A stretch of 64,000 nt of DNA from Conoideocrella luteorostrata (GCA_032433595.1 JASWJB010000115.1:1-64000); one strand, 5' to 3'; counted from the first letter of the stretch, positions 1-10,764 are shown. The notes: a model not told the origin generated them from the letters alone. Numbers and translations: made by a program.

Positions 1-337
1 ACCAGATTGTTAGATGGCCAGAGATTAAGACCGTTCACAATACAGTGCTACCTTGTTGCTAAGAAGCTACGAATACTTCAGAAGTCTTGTCTATCACTCT
101 GCTTTACCAGTTTCCCAAGTCGTGACATTCTCGAACAGATTCATAATAGGTGGCACTAACTATTTTCGCGGATAAACCTGAGACACAAAATTTCGGAATC
201 GTAAATAACTACAGAGATATTAATTCTAAGACAATTAACTCAGGTTATCTGTGTTATAACCTAGAAGCTAATCTCGATTCGGTATATTGCGGTTGCTCTG
301 AATCTTTTCTAAAACTAACGTCTTAAATAGCTTTTAG

Positions 338-550
338 GCAATTAAAGTTTGCCCAGAGGATAAATACAAGACAGCTTTCACAGAACCGAATAGCATGTAT
401 CAATATCACAACATAGCCCAAGGTTTAACGGGATCACCAGCAACGTACGCGCGATTTGGTGACACTGTTTTTGGTCATCTCTTCTTTGAGGATGGCTCCG
501 AGGCAGAGTCGCTGCTGGGTTATGAGGACTCTGATGGGATACAGATCTGA
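338..550 (+). pseudogene. Ty3/gypsy-type reverse transcriptase fragment
   Basis: An open stretch of about 70 codons reads like the palm region of a Ty3/gypsy reverse transcriptase. It shows an EDKYKTAFTEP block followed by GLTGSPATYARFGDTVFG, equivalent to the family's 'DRxKTAFxTPxGxYxxxxMPFGLxxAPxTFxRxxD' stretch. It ends in a stop soon after, with no catalytic YxDD block, no start codon and no neighbouring gag or RNase H frame. The DNA around it is AT-rich and full of stops. I read it as a relic of an LTR retrotransposon, probably decayed by repeat-induced point mutation. The family assignment rests on the motif only. Confidence 0.65.
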
Positions 551-1027
551 GGCTAGTAGAATATTATCTTCTTGCCTCATAATTTTCTCCGACGCTAATA
601 TTCGATAGTTATATAAGATAACTTTAATATTTAATATTATAAGTTCCTTTAACGCAATACTTTATGTCTATTTCTTAGACATAAACAAATAATCTAAACC
701 TCTCTCCTGTAGTCTTACGTCTACTCCTCCCACTAACAAATGACCCACAAAGTTCGTGAGGAGTATTTGTCGGACATCTGGTTTCACCTTATTGGCCAAG
801 CTTTCTGCGCTCAGGATATAGGCCGACCACCGATAGTCTCCCCCAGATCTTATGGAACTTGTCTTTCAGCTTATTTTCCTTGTCAAGTATTTCCCACACC
901 CATGTGCCCAGTTCCAACGAACAACGTGTCTTGCCGCGACTGATTCAAACAATGCGTTTCGAAAATGGCTTCCATTGTCGCAGTAAATGTTTTTCGGCCA
1001 GCAAAATGTTAAACCCCAATAAATATC

Positions 1028-1282
1028 CTAAGATCTGGTGATGCTCTCTCCCGAAGCTTCAGCATGGGCGTGTGCTCCCACAAACCTCGTTATGTAATCC
1101 ATAGTCACTAGAATATACTTCTCCCCCGTTGCTGAAGTAGGCGTAATTAGGCCTAAGTAATCCATTGCCACTATCTCCCAAGGGGCCATGATGGTAATCG
1201 ATCTTGATTGTACTCGTGGGACTCTTGGGCCTGTCTGTTGGCAGACTAGATATAATTTACAGTATTTTTCAACCTGTTCCAT
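1028..1282 (-). pseudogene. Ty3/gypsy integrase core fragment
   Basis: About 84 codons read as the start of a retroviral-type integrase catalytic core. A cysteine-containing stretch resembling the end of the HHCC zinc finger (YCKLYLVCQQ) comes first, then PWEIVAMDYLGLITPTSATG and YILVTMDYITRFVGAHAH, matching the family's 'PWxxVxxDxxGPxxxxxGxxxILVxxDxFSKF' pattern with both aspartates of the first core strand present. The frame ends before the rest of the DDE core, so the copy is truncated. It lies opposite in strand to the reverse transcriptase relic at 338-550, so the two do not come from one intact insertion. Confidence 0.7.
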
Positions 1283-1538
1283 TCGATTAGACCAGAAATA
1301 CTACCCCCTTAGTTTCTCGACCGTGATAAGAGTGGCGAAGTGACCGTGTGCGTCGTGGGCGTTTTGTAGTTTCAGTGAAACGTCATGTGGGAGCAAATAC
1401 AATCAACCCTCAGCCCCGAACACAGCACCAAAGAAGCCTAGATTGGAACTTGAAAAGATCCGAGCGACAGATGAGTATGTAGTTCCGGCATTTGATTCGG
1501 GACGGCATCTCAAAGACTCCTCGGTCACTGTCAGCTTT

Positions 1539-1721
1539 TTACAGCTCCTTCAACTTGCTCCCATCATTCGGCAGCAATTGAGGATGCTGTTCTTTCAGTT
1601 GGACAGCAGGGAACCTGTGTTTGTTCACGACGTCAGTGCATACCAGATCCACACTTGATCCTCCATCCAACAGGACAGAGTCGCATTGAATCCCTTCAAT
1701 GAATGACGTGATGTAACCCAA
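1539..1721 (-). pseudogene. retropepsin-like fragment of the same retroelement
   Basis: Sixty codons include LLDGGSSVDLV, which resembles the retroviral aspartic protease active-site loop (usually D-T/S/G-G-A/S) with a hydrophobic flank. It is on the same strand as, and upstream of, the integrase fragment, which is the normal pol order. The reverse transcriptase and RNase H expected between them are missing, because only about 250 bp separates the two pieces. The element is therefore internally deleted as well as decayed. The match is short and the call is tentative. Confidence 0.4.
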
Positions 1722-3120
1722 GGTGGTCGCAACTTGAGCCTCCGGTTTTGCCAGGAGCGGAGAAAACGTAGACTTTTAATTTTTCCCAGAGACATCCTCC
1801 CACTTTGTTTGAGTTGCTAGTCAGTTCGGGTTTTTCTTCAATCAAGCACGCTCAAGCTATTCTCGTTTATTATCGTGGGTTTTATTCTGAAATCATTTCT
1901 ACCTGCAGACGTGCAAATTTCTGAATCGGCAGGGGTAGGCCTGAGAATCCGAAATCCCCATACAAATTGGGGGTGGTACGTGTCTGGCCGTGTCTAGCTC
2001 GTATTTCGTTCTCCCCCCTGACCTCATTCCTCCAGATTTCAAGATCTCCTGCAAGTCCAATTCTCCATCCGAAATTATTGAGTCTTCTTCATCTGAGTCT
2101 TCTTCATCTCCACATTCTCCCTCATCTGGGAGTGTCTCATTATCTAATTCTCTAATTCTCTAATTCGTGTCCGTGATAGTTTCCCCCGGTGTTAAGTCAT
2201 CCAATTGTAGGACTACACCACCTGTCCCTGTTTCTAACGCGTCAGTCGCGATATAGAACTGCGTACCCGCCTGTGCTCTAAAAGTTATATTTACCTAAAT
2301 GCTTTAATAAATTCTTTTTAGGGTTTATTATGCTTCTTTTGTCTAAGTCAGGTTCTCTCGCGGTACCTCTCGATTCTGTACTAAGACTTTCCCTCCTAAT
2401 GGCAGAGTTAACATCTCGGAGAAGAAGACGTTTGATAAGATCACGACGCAATTTTTGTTGCCCGCTTAGGCCATAAAGAATTTGATTCAAAGTTGGTAGC
2501 GAAGGCTTATCGGCATTCTTTTGATAGGTCTGGTCTGGGAGGGGATTAGCTACAGTTCAAACTCACACTCATTTACATATTGAATAAACCATAATCAATG
2601 CGATAACCCTTCACTTGGCAAGGCGAGCAAAACTTTCTCTCGTCGTTGCCACCCCCGGTCATATAGGTCTCACAAGCCAGAATGCTCTGTACTGATCAGC
2701 GTGTTACGGCAACAATTGTGTAGGTACGGCGAACTCTGGGCAGGAACTGGTTACACTTGAAGCGCCACTGGGCTACCCAGTTATTGCGCAGGCAGAAGCG
2801 CCACTAAAACCTCATGCAGGGTCCCCGCTATGTCACAGCCAAGGCATTGCCGACAACGGTGCTTGCGTCAGGAAAGTTACGTGATTCGTAGTCTTGCGAT
2901 GATTTCTCCAGGATTAGACCGTTTCCTATTTGTAACACTTCGGGTGAAACAAACAACATTATTAATAAGATTGTGCTCACCCATTTTAGGTGGCCTGAAA
3001 TCGAGGATGCACCACAGAGCCCGCACTAGTGATGTAGTGATTAGTCAGATTTGCCCAGTATAGGATCACTTAATGAGGCTGATCCAGTCCGTCCAGCCAC
3101 CCACCTCCTTTACGTCCACA

Positions 3121-3126
3121 TATAAA
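3121..3126 (+). promoter_or_regulatory. TATA box of the kinase-like gene
   Basis: A TATAAA hexamer lies about 95 bp before the start codon at 3221, followed by a pyrimidine-rich stretch (3155-3215) of the kind common before fungal transcription starts. Confidence 0.5.
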
Positions 3127-3220
3127 CACAACCGTCCTCCCGTCCTCCCAGCATCCCGAACCTAAAGCAGTAGACCCTCCAGCTTAACTCTCCACTTCTC
3201 TACCCCTTCGCCATTACAAC

Positions 3221-4077
3221 ATGCATGAATTACAATACTGCGGTTCTACATCAACTTTCTATAGCCTCGGCGAAGGCACTATTGTCAAGCAGCCGTCGAA
3301 AGTTTGGAGTGGAAATGCAAATTATGAAGCTCTTGAGGAAGAGCACAAGAAAGCCTTAGAAATTGAGCGACAACTCTTTGAATTATTGGGCCACCATGAA
3401 ATGATTGTTCCGTCCGTGCCTCTCTTTGTGTTTCCTTCCAATCCGCTTTTCTGTCAATGCTAAGTATCGCTAACGGGTATCGCGGACCTTACGCCGAATC
3501 TGGCATCCAACTTGCTGAAGCAAACCATGGGAACCTTCAAGACTACATCGACACTCATAATAAACAAATTGGCCTTGCTCTACGCTGGAAGTGGGTTTTA
3601 CAAGCAACTAGAGCCGTTGAGCTCCTTCATCAGAAGGGCGTTATTCACTCTGACCTGCGACTCGAAAACTATCTTGTGCATTCTCCAGAGCTAGATCTCT
3701 GGATCTGTGACTTCGGAGGGTCTTTTTGTGATAAATTAGGATTGGATGGTAGACACTTGCCTGATGACCCTTTTTTTGATCCTCGGCTGCCGTATGAGTC
3801 ATCACCCGCTACAGATATTTTTAGCTTGGGGTCAATCTTCTACACAATCTTGACTGGACACTGGCCTCATCTCAATGGCTCAACTCCAGTCGGTATGGCG
3901 AAGCTTGAGTTTCAGGAGAAAGCTAACAAGCTGTTCAAGGAAGGAAAGTTTCCAGATCTGTCAGGGATCAGTGGTGGAGAGGTGATTGACGGCTGCTGGA
4001 ACCATAAATATGCTACGGCGGTGGAAGTGCAGGCAGCAGTGGAGAAAGCAATAAAAAGTCAAGGCTTTGAAATGTGA
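3221..4077 (+). CDS. small protein-kinase-like protein, two exons
   Basis: Exons 3221-3411 and 3465-4077 join in frame through a 53-nt intron with a GTCCGT donor to give 267 residues. The protein resembles a eukaryotic protein kinase domain with a reduced N-lobe. GEGTIVKQP near residue 20 may supply the ATP-binding lysine. The catalytic loop is HSDLRLEN, so HRD is changed to HSD but the aspartate and asparagine remain. CDFGGS is the DFG magnesium loop, and ATDIFSLGSIFYTILTG matches the F-helix region. No glycine-rich loop of normal form and no flanking domains are visible. Short stand-alone kinases of this type are frequent in filamentous fungi and their substrates are unknown. Activity is possible but reduced function cannot be excluded. 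It sits next to retroelement debris, in accessory-looking DNA. Confidence 0.75.
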
Positions 4078-6755
4078 TCAATCGTCTAATTCTAATTTTG
4101 AGGCCCAAAATATGTCCTTGGCCTGAAGACTTTGCTCTCCGGAATACGCGTGTAAACTCGCCCATCTCAACCGGTATTCAGTGGCGTCGTGGTGAAGATT
4201 CAGTGCAGCTAGAGAGGTCATAGCGGACATGCAGTTGCGATCCAACATACGAATTTGTTAAACGTTACAATATTTAGAGCCGCTTCTCACTGCCTATAAC
4301 GTACGAGCTTATCCTGAGAATGCGAAGCCATACCCTGGTGCTTGCTTCGAATGCATCTAAACAGTCCATAAGGGGCGTCACAAGATTGCATTTGCAGTCG
4401 AAGCGGTTGTTGTTGGATATAAGATATGATAATAACTTGCTAAAGTGAATATCTAGTGAGCTCACACTTTTGCGCTATGGCGCAACGGATATTCAAGTTG
4501 ACAGTTGTCTTCCCCGTCTGCCATGTCTTTACCAATGACCGGCGAGGGCGATTCAGGCCACGTTGGGGATTTCCACAAAGTTTTAGAGTTTTTGGCATAA
4601 AAGGAATGTGCCTAAGAGAGGCGACATAACCACCAAATGGAATGCAAGCTTTCGACGTCAAATACGGACGCTCTCAAGTGTCCTGATTTGGACAAAGGTT
4701 TACTGCAGATTTTTTGAGCACTTTAAGCCATGGTTTGAGTCGGAGAGGTTGGTAAATAGCTCCCGGTCTCTGCGACCAAGGGCGCGAGCAATCGAGAAAG
4801 CATCGTAGGCTCGGGGAAACCTTTCAATCAAACGGCAACAATAAGTACTTCCTTAGCATTCTCATCATCTATCATCCTCTATCGGCGACGCAGGGCGGCG
4901 TTGCAATCGGTAAGGAATAATGTGAATAGGATCCCTTTCCAATTATCACTGTGTTGATCCTCTTTCGGCCGACCGCAAAGGCGAACTCTGTTACATCCAC
5001 TCACGAGATTTCCTTTCGTCGTCCACAGACACGATTCCCTTCACGATGATCAGTGAGTTAATGCAAGCATGCTTGGGCGTCGTCTTCGCACTAGCGGTCG
5101 TGCGCTCTCACACATCTGTCTTAATCGTGCACTTCAACGCGAAAGTTGATGTCACAAGGTCGACGTAATGCTCGTAGGTCAAAAACCATGTTGTATGCAG
5201 GGCAGATGGTATCGGGCGATCAAATGGCCAACAGGCGAGTGAGAAAGAGGGAGACTTGGATCAGAAGACGTGATGATCTATTCTCCTACACCCAGTTAAT
5301 CCCAACTTCTTAAGTTGGGGAACACGGCGGAAAGGAGTACAGGTTTGCCTGAGGAGAGGGGAGGGAAGGAAGTTGAAAAACCCAGCCAGAACGATCGCTG
5401 ATAGCCCCAGCCCCCCAAAACAACAACAAAAAAAAAAGGGCTGCTACGCCTAAATTCTCATTGCGCCAATGTGCAAGCACTGCACTGCTGCCTTCTATAT
5501 CTATTGAGCCACTGCCCGGAACCATTTGAGCACAACGCTGATACAACGTTTGTTGGAAGCCTCTCGGTCGTTCATTTCGTGTGAGTTGAGTGCGTTGAAC
5601 ATAGCGTGGGCGTTACTGAACCACCATCATAACAAGGGACCCGGGTAGGCGCACATGTCGGCCGGCATCTTGCACCGGCTAGATCTCAGCCTTTAACAGA
5701 AGAATGTTAGTAATACTATATTAATTTAAGTAACTGTAATGCGGTCTAATTTTGATTAAAGGTAATGCTAATAAGTTAATATGCTAGGCGGGTCTGTAAG
5801 TGAGTCTAGGCCGGATTCCAAGTGACTGCTGCACACCACACAGTGTTACGATCAGAATCGTTGAATATGTGGGTGGTTGAATCATGCACACAAGTGGGAC
5901 CTACAGGCACACTAGCGCCCCATTTCTATACTCTGTACCTAGAGTTATTACCTTAAAATCTTGCAATCTTAGCACGTAACACACAGTGTCGTGCCAACAT
6001 AGTTCTATAACCATGCATTAGAGTTGGGGTTGATTGGCGCAGCCGACCTGCTTCCTGACTCATTCACCATGGTTGTAACAGATTTGCATAGACCGTAACA
6101 TAATGACTCGCAGTTAAAACAACTTGCCGGTTTTATGCAGTGCCCACTTTTGGCCAGGCGTTCACAGAAATTCGCCACTTTCGATAGACCCACGCTGTAG
6201 CAGTATTGTTACGTGCTGGCTTCGTCTAGTGGGATGCTAGATTTGACATGTTAGGATGAAGGTTTTGACACTTGTATAATTGTTCGTATAATTGCTCGTA
6301 TAACATAAATTTTACATAAAAGATTCACACAAAGAGTCTCAAAGATATTGTCATAGTGGCTGTTTTTTTCTCCTAACAGGTTGGATCCTCCCTTATATGG
6401 GTTGGTTCTGTCACGTGAGTGATCACCTCCAACCCCAACCCGAGTTTCGTACGCAACGAGTATAGTATCATGAAAATGCGCTGGGTATCCTTGTCCTAGC
6501 ATTATGTAGCGCTATATTACAGCGTTAATGCAATAAATAATGTACTAGCCTTAATAGAACACGCCAGGGCCATTGTGTTTCGTAATCTTCAGTAATCACC
6601 CTGAACACCGTAAAAAAAACCCTGTACTTTAAATTAGATAAATGAGTCAGCTGCCTTTCTCGTGCTAAGAATAAAGATATAAAGCCCTCGCTTCTTTTAT
6701 GTCTCAACTAAGAACTAGAACAGAACTTCAACGCATTACATTCAATTTCACTCTT
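4078..6755. other. 2.7-kb gap without a supported gene
   Basis: Only frames under 85 codons with no recognisable motif are present on either strand. An AT-rich segment lies near 5700-5800 and an A-run near 5430. I see no transposon ends, tRNA or conserved coding pattern. Confidence 0.5.
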
Positions 6756-6761
6756 TATAAA
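6756..6761 (+). promoter_or_regulatory. TATA box of the secreted-protein gene
   Basis: A TATAAA hexamer (TTTATAAATT context) lies 54 bp before the start codon at 6815, in a pyrimidine-rich stretch. Confidence 0.45.
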
Positions 6762-6814
6762 TTCCCTTTAGATTCTTTCTTGGCCTATAGGCCTATATTG
6801 TTACGCAAAATACT

Positions 6815-7763
6815 ATGATGAAGCCTCAGTGTATTTTCGTGGTTTTCGCTGGCCTGGTTGTTGGTTTACCCCAAGTGGAAAAGTTGGCTGCTGAACTGAC
6901 CTGCGGGGCCGATAACCAATGCCCAAACGGCCTCATCTGTGATCTTAGTTCTATTGGGTCAGGACCTGGTCGTAAGACCCAAGATGGTGTTTGCAAGACT
7001 GCCATCAGAACCCGACAAGATGGAGACAAGGTAAGTGATTTTAACCCTTTTTATAGTCCATTAAGGTTTGGTAACTTACTATTCAGTAACATAGGTTATC
7101 CATAGGCCAAAGAAAAATGGAAGCAGTTCAGGCAGTAGCCAATCAAAGAACACAAACAATAACCTATCAACTAACCAAAATAAGGTAAGTAGAAACTTTT
7201 AGGCGCGGATTGACAGACTTCCACGTGTAATAAAATACAAAATTAGGCTAATTCGTGTCGCAAGGGGACCCAGACGAGCAAGATTCAGACCCCAGTCCCA
7301 ACCTTGAACAACGTCAACCAGCCTACACCGGCAGCTAAGACTTCTGAACTAAAAGCCGACCCGAAAGCTATTGGTGACGCTATTATTAAGATTGTTAATA
7401 AAAGGGAGAACTTAAAAGAACGAGCATTACTCCTGGACTCTGTTCATTGTTGCGCAGTCAATGCTATTGGAGGACCACTTGGCGAACCTGACAGTATACT
7501 ACTTCAATGTCTAAAGGTACAGTAATGCAGCTTTAAAGTAATACAAAAGTAAAACTAACTCAAAATAATCCTAGACTCACCCTGAAGCCTTTGGGAAATT
7601 ACCACTACCTGTTACACCTGACGCAGCAGCTATTGGCCGCGCAATTATTCAGAAAGTCAATAATGCTGTAGACCAACCAAAAGAGGTAAAGGAGCAGTTC
7701 CTGAGTAACATGTCAAATACTTGTCGGGTTAATGTAGATGATGGAAGCTTTATAACATGCTAG
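6815..7763 (+). CDS. small secreted protein with a duplicated C-terminal module, four exons
   Basis: Exons 6815-7030, 7095-7184, 7247-7516 and 7575-7763 all begin and end in phase 0 (three exons end ...AAG before GTAAGT or GTACAG donors) and join into 254 residues. Residues 1-20 form a hydrophobic signal peptide. A short cysteine-rich block follows (CGADNQCPNGLIC ... GVCK), then a Lys/Asn/Ser/Gln-rich linker. Exons 3 and 4 each carry one copy of a module of about 45 residues: AIGDAIIKIVNKR...SVHCCAVNAIGGP...LLQC and AIGRAIIQKVNNA...SNTCRVNVDDGSFITC. The second copy ends at the stop codon. I do not recognise the family. The signal peptide, size and cysteines fit a secreted effector-like protein. 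A second ATG directly follows the first, so the start is uncertain by one residue. Confidence 0.7.
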
Positions 7764-8250
7764 GTTTGAAATGAATAGGGTTAATTCTGTTATGAAATAT
7801 TCTGTTAAGGGATATTGCCATAAGGGTTATTGCCGTAAGGGAAATTTGTTAATGCTATCTATATTCGTATAAATAGAGTTATATTAAGAAACGGTTATCA
7901 AAGGCATGGGTGAGCATAATATAAATTACAATAATACGATTCTGATATGTAAAATGGTTGTTGAATTCATGTACTACGGTGCTGGAATGTACGGGCTAGG
8001 CCCGAGGGTGGCTCGGCTGACGCTCTTGCCTTCCACCTCACGATGTGAGGCCGAACCCACCGCAAGCGAGATTACTAGTACACTCCTCTTAATCCCTCGA
8101 GCTCTCCTGTCATTGTGTTCTCCTTCTCTTTCCTCCTTAGCTTCGGCCCTCTCTAGCCTTCCTCTGCTTTTGTTTGGGCAATAATTACTCGTCTACGTTT
8201 ACTGGAGTACTGAAGGTGTTAATGCCCGGATGGATAGTCCGGTGCTGAGG
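7764..8250. other. intergenic, with a short 15-bp repeat
   Basis: At about 7806-7842 a 15-bp unit (TAAGGGATATTGCCA, then TAAGGGTTATTGCCG, then a partial copy) is repeated in tandem. The rest shows no coding pattern. Confidence 0.4.
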
Positions 8251-8750
8251 ATTATCTTGGAGTTGAATCCCCACGATTATGTGTAGAAACATTTACCAAG
8301 TACGCTTACAACGCCATCCACCCGTACTTCGTACCTTTTGTCGCGGTTGCCCTGCTCGCGCTCCGCAACTCAACCCCAGAACTGCGGTCCTCGTACTTGC
8401 GACTGCCATCCAGGCTGCGCCGAATTAGTCTCGAGACCTACGTCCTACAGTACCACATCTGGTTAGCCAATGACGCTACCAGCATCCTGAGTCTCGGGCT
8501 GACAGATCGCTATGGCGGTCTATTGTCGGGGTTCGCTTCCCCGCGGTCGCCGGTAAAGGCGATGGCCAGGGGTGTGGAAGCATGCCTCTTGACAGCGGTG
8601 TTCGTAGGGATGGCGCATCTGACGCATGGGGCCACGCAGGCACTCGGACAGTGGATATTTGGAAGTGGGAATTCGACCTTTCGGAGCGTAAGGGACAAGG
8701 AGAAGAAGTGCAACGCAAGGAACGTAAAAATGGTTGAACATAGGTCTTGA
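8250..8750 (+). pseudogene. relic of a Cas1p-like polysaccharide O-acetyltransferase
   Basis: From 8292 to the stop at 8750 one frame reads like the C-terminal membrane part of the Cas1p 10-TM acyltransferase family. The visible landmarks are YNAIHPYFVPFVAVALLALR, then LETYVLQYHIWLA, which matches the family's 'SLETYxLQxHIWLA' signature. Just before it (about 8250-8285) another frame still resembles the preceding family segment (FELxxxDY-type), which suggests a frameshift. No start codon or N-terminal glycan-modifying domain can be found upstream. Cas1p-family proteins acetylate cell-surface glycans in the secretory pathway. This copy is a truncated, probably silent fragment. Confidence 0.6.
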
Positions 8751-9265
8751 TGACTGTGGTCAAACTGCCACTGTGAACTTAGAAGGTGCCGCTACGTAGT
8801 AGCGATTAAATTTGCGACCTCGGACCCTACGAGCATCACCCTTTAGGTGGGGAGGAGCACGAGTACGGGTATATTCACGTACTGAACCGGCGCGTCTCAT
8901 GCGTATTATGCGGGGCAAATGGGGGGCTGAACCCGCAACTGGCGCTGACGATGACGCTGCAGAACTCGTTCCTCTTCAACTCCGATCTTTCCGCTATCTT
9001 CCCGGCGGCGCCTCAGCACTCCACCAACATTCCTCACCAAGTTATTCAATTCTAGAAGTCTCCTAAATAACTAAGCATCACGACTAGATCTATCTCGGAA
9101 TTAGCTAAGAATTACGTATTATTTGTCAGCGTTGATACAGCTGTTGTTCGATAAGCTGCTGTCTCTCGCCGTGCGGCTAGTATTCCGTACTTTAATGTTA
9201 TATACGTAGGTATTTAGCTTCAATGAGACCAAGCACAATCACACACATCTGCAAAATACCTCGCC
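8751..9265. other. intergenic with a possible coding remnant
   Basis: From about 8885 to 9054 (+ strand) a frame ending LQNSFLFNSDLSAIFP...VIQF-stop has a protein-like composition, but I cannot assign it to a family and see no start. The remainder, up to the next start codon, shows nothing. Confidence 0.3.
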
Positions 9266-10399
9266 ATGAACCGCTTAATTCATTTTACGTTTGCCTTAGT
9301 CTTTGCAGTAGCAACATGTCAAATCTCCGACGGTTCGCAAGACCCGCGCGTGAGGGTTGCGCTCACGACGGAAACGCCCATCACTGGCTTGAGCACCACC
9401 CCAGACGGCAGGATGTTCTTTGTGTACGGTCGTGTTGACGGTACCACGGGGCCGCTCGTCGTGGAATATAATCGAGAGAAAAACACGACTGCCCCCTTTC
9501 CAGACACTGCATGGAATTCCTACACCAAAGACAAAGACGCAGCAACCCATTTTGTGCGCATTAATTCGCAGCGAGTCGGGCCCGACGGAAACCTTTGGCT
9601 GGTCGACGCCGGTTCTCCTGGCTTCGGGGCCCCAAATATTCTCCCGGGTGGCCCAAAGGTCATCGTTGTTAATCTGGCCACCAATTCGGTGCAGCGAGTT
9701 TACCCGCTCCATTCGGTATCGAGCTCGCTCACGTTTTTGAATGACATCAGGTTCAACCGAGCCTTCAACGTGGCTTTCATTACCGATGCAGGAACCGACA
9801 GTCCCTCCGTCATCGTGTTGGATTTGACCACCGGCAAGGCCACACGAACGCTGGACGATCATCCCTCTACGCGACAATACATGCCGCTATCTTCTGAAGG
9901 CAAGATCGTGCGTATCAACGGCCAGCCACTTTATGTCTACAATGACCAACTAGAAGTGTCTCCCGACGGAGCCTATCTGTACTATCAACCAGCTTCTGGG
10001 GGCATGAGCCGCATTCCCACAGGGCATCTTGAAGACGCTTTGCATAACTCTACTCTCGAGAGTTCCGGTGTCATTGGACAGTATGTCGAGCCCTTTGCGA
10101 ACACACCAAGTACTGGCGGCACAGCGATCGATGCCCAAGGCAACCTGTACGTCAGTGACTACGACAGTCTACGTGTCATCAAGATCTCGAAAGATGGTAC
10201 AATGACGCTGCTCGTTCAAGATGCCAGGCTTTTAGGAATCGATGCGATGTGGATTGACAGCCATGGGATGCTGTGGATGCCGGGTGCTCAGTTGAGTCGG
10301 GGAGCTGCGTTCAATAATGGCACGAGTCTGGTGCGAAGGCCGATTGCAGTGTACAAGATGTATATCGGCGTTGGGCCATCACGTATCGATCACTTTTAG
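9266..10399 (+). CDS. secreted major royal jelly protein / yellow family protein
   Basis: An intronless frame of 377 residues. Residues 1-23 are a signal peptide (MNRLIHFTFALVFAVATC). The body is a beta-propeller of the MRJP/yellow family. It has TTPDGRMFFVYGR, RVGPDGNLWLVDAG, KVIVVNLATNSVQRVYPL followed by FLNDIRFN, AFITDAGTDSPSVIVLDLTTG, LEVSPDGAYLYYQP and a late blade with LGIDAMWIDSHGMLWMPG. Length matches the family (about 350-430). Yellow proteins act in insect melanin chemistry and MRJPs are bee nutrients; fungal members are known but uncharacterised. There is one N-glycosylation sequon near residue 69 (NTT) and others later. It is followed by a multicopper oxidase on the opposite strand (tail to tail, 365 bp apart), which may be chance. 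Family call is firm, function unknown. Confidence 0.85.
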   Translation: MNRLIHFTFALVFAVATCQISDGSQDPRVRVALTTETPITGLSTTPDGRMFFVYGRVDGTTGPLVVEYNREKNTTAPFPDTAWNSYTKDKDAATHFVRINSQRVGPDGNLWLVDAGSPGFGAPNILPGGPKVIVVNLATNSVQRVYPLHSVSSSLTFLNDIRFNRAFNVAFITDAGTDSPSVIVLDLTTGKATRTLDDHPSTRQYMPLSSEGKIVRINGQPLYVYNDQLEVSPDGAYLYYQPASGGMSRIPTGHLEDALHNSTLESSGVIGQYVEPFANTPSTGGTAIDAQGNLYVSDYDSLRVIKISKDGTMTLLVQDARLLGIDAMWIDSHGMLWMPGAQLSRGAAFNNGTSLVRRPIAVYKMYIGVGPSRIDHF

Positions 10400-10764
10400 G
10401 CAGTAGAAGCTGTGTTGGCAAGTCGGGAATGAATGGTACGGATGCAATGGGGCTGTTTCATTACGTACCTCACCAGATATAGAATACATTACTACATTTA
10501 GTTTATTGGGAGGTGCCATTTTACGAGAACATATATTGTACATAAATTTTTAGGCGACTCTTCTGTGTTTCGCTGCTGATTTTCGGTGGAAAGGCTAAGA
10601 CAAGTTCTTAATACCGTGTTATTCTTACATTAATACATAAGGGCATACCCATAAGCACACAACAGCCAACGTACGCCTGTACCACTTAACAAAGCTCAAA
10701 TTACATACTACTTAAGTTTTCTGCTCGTCCATCTGCCAATACCAAGCAGCAATGACTAATTATA
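10400..10764. other. convergent 3' spacer
   Basis: 365 bp between the 3' ends of the MRJP-family gene and the multicopper oxidase. AT-rich, no coding frame; it presumably carries both terminators, but no clear signal can be singled out. Confidence 0.4.

Larger units (their letters stand above)
551..3120. other. AT-rich, gene-free flank of decayed repeats
   Basis: Apart from the retroelement pieces listed separately, this stretch holds only short, stop-bounded frames with no recognisable domain. TA-rich runs, such as that near 600-660, and the dense stops in all frames are what repeat-induced point mutation leaves behind. I could not identify LTR boundaries or a target-site duplication by eye. 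Confidence 0.5.

Noticed and set aside
2278..2490. 70-codon minus-strand frame considered as a gag remnant
   Set aside because: Basic and plausible in position, but there is no zinc knuckle or other gag feature.
8885..9054. Possible protein remnant ending in ...SAIFP...VIQF
   Set aside because: Composition is protein-like, but I cannot name a family, find a start or link it to the Cas1p relic; noted only in the spacer entry.
9296..9877. 193-codon frame on the minus strand
   Set aside because: It lies entirely antisense to the well-supported MRJP-family gene and has no domain; a shadow frame.
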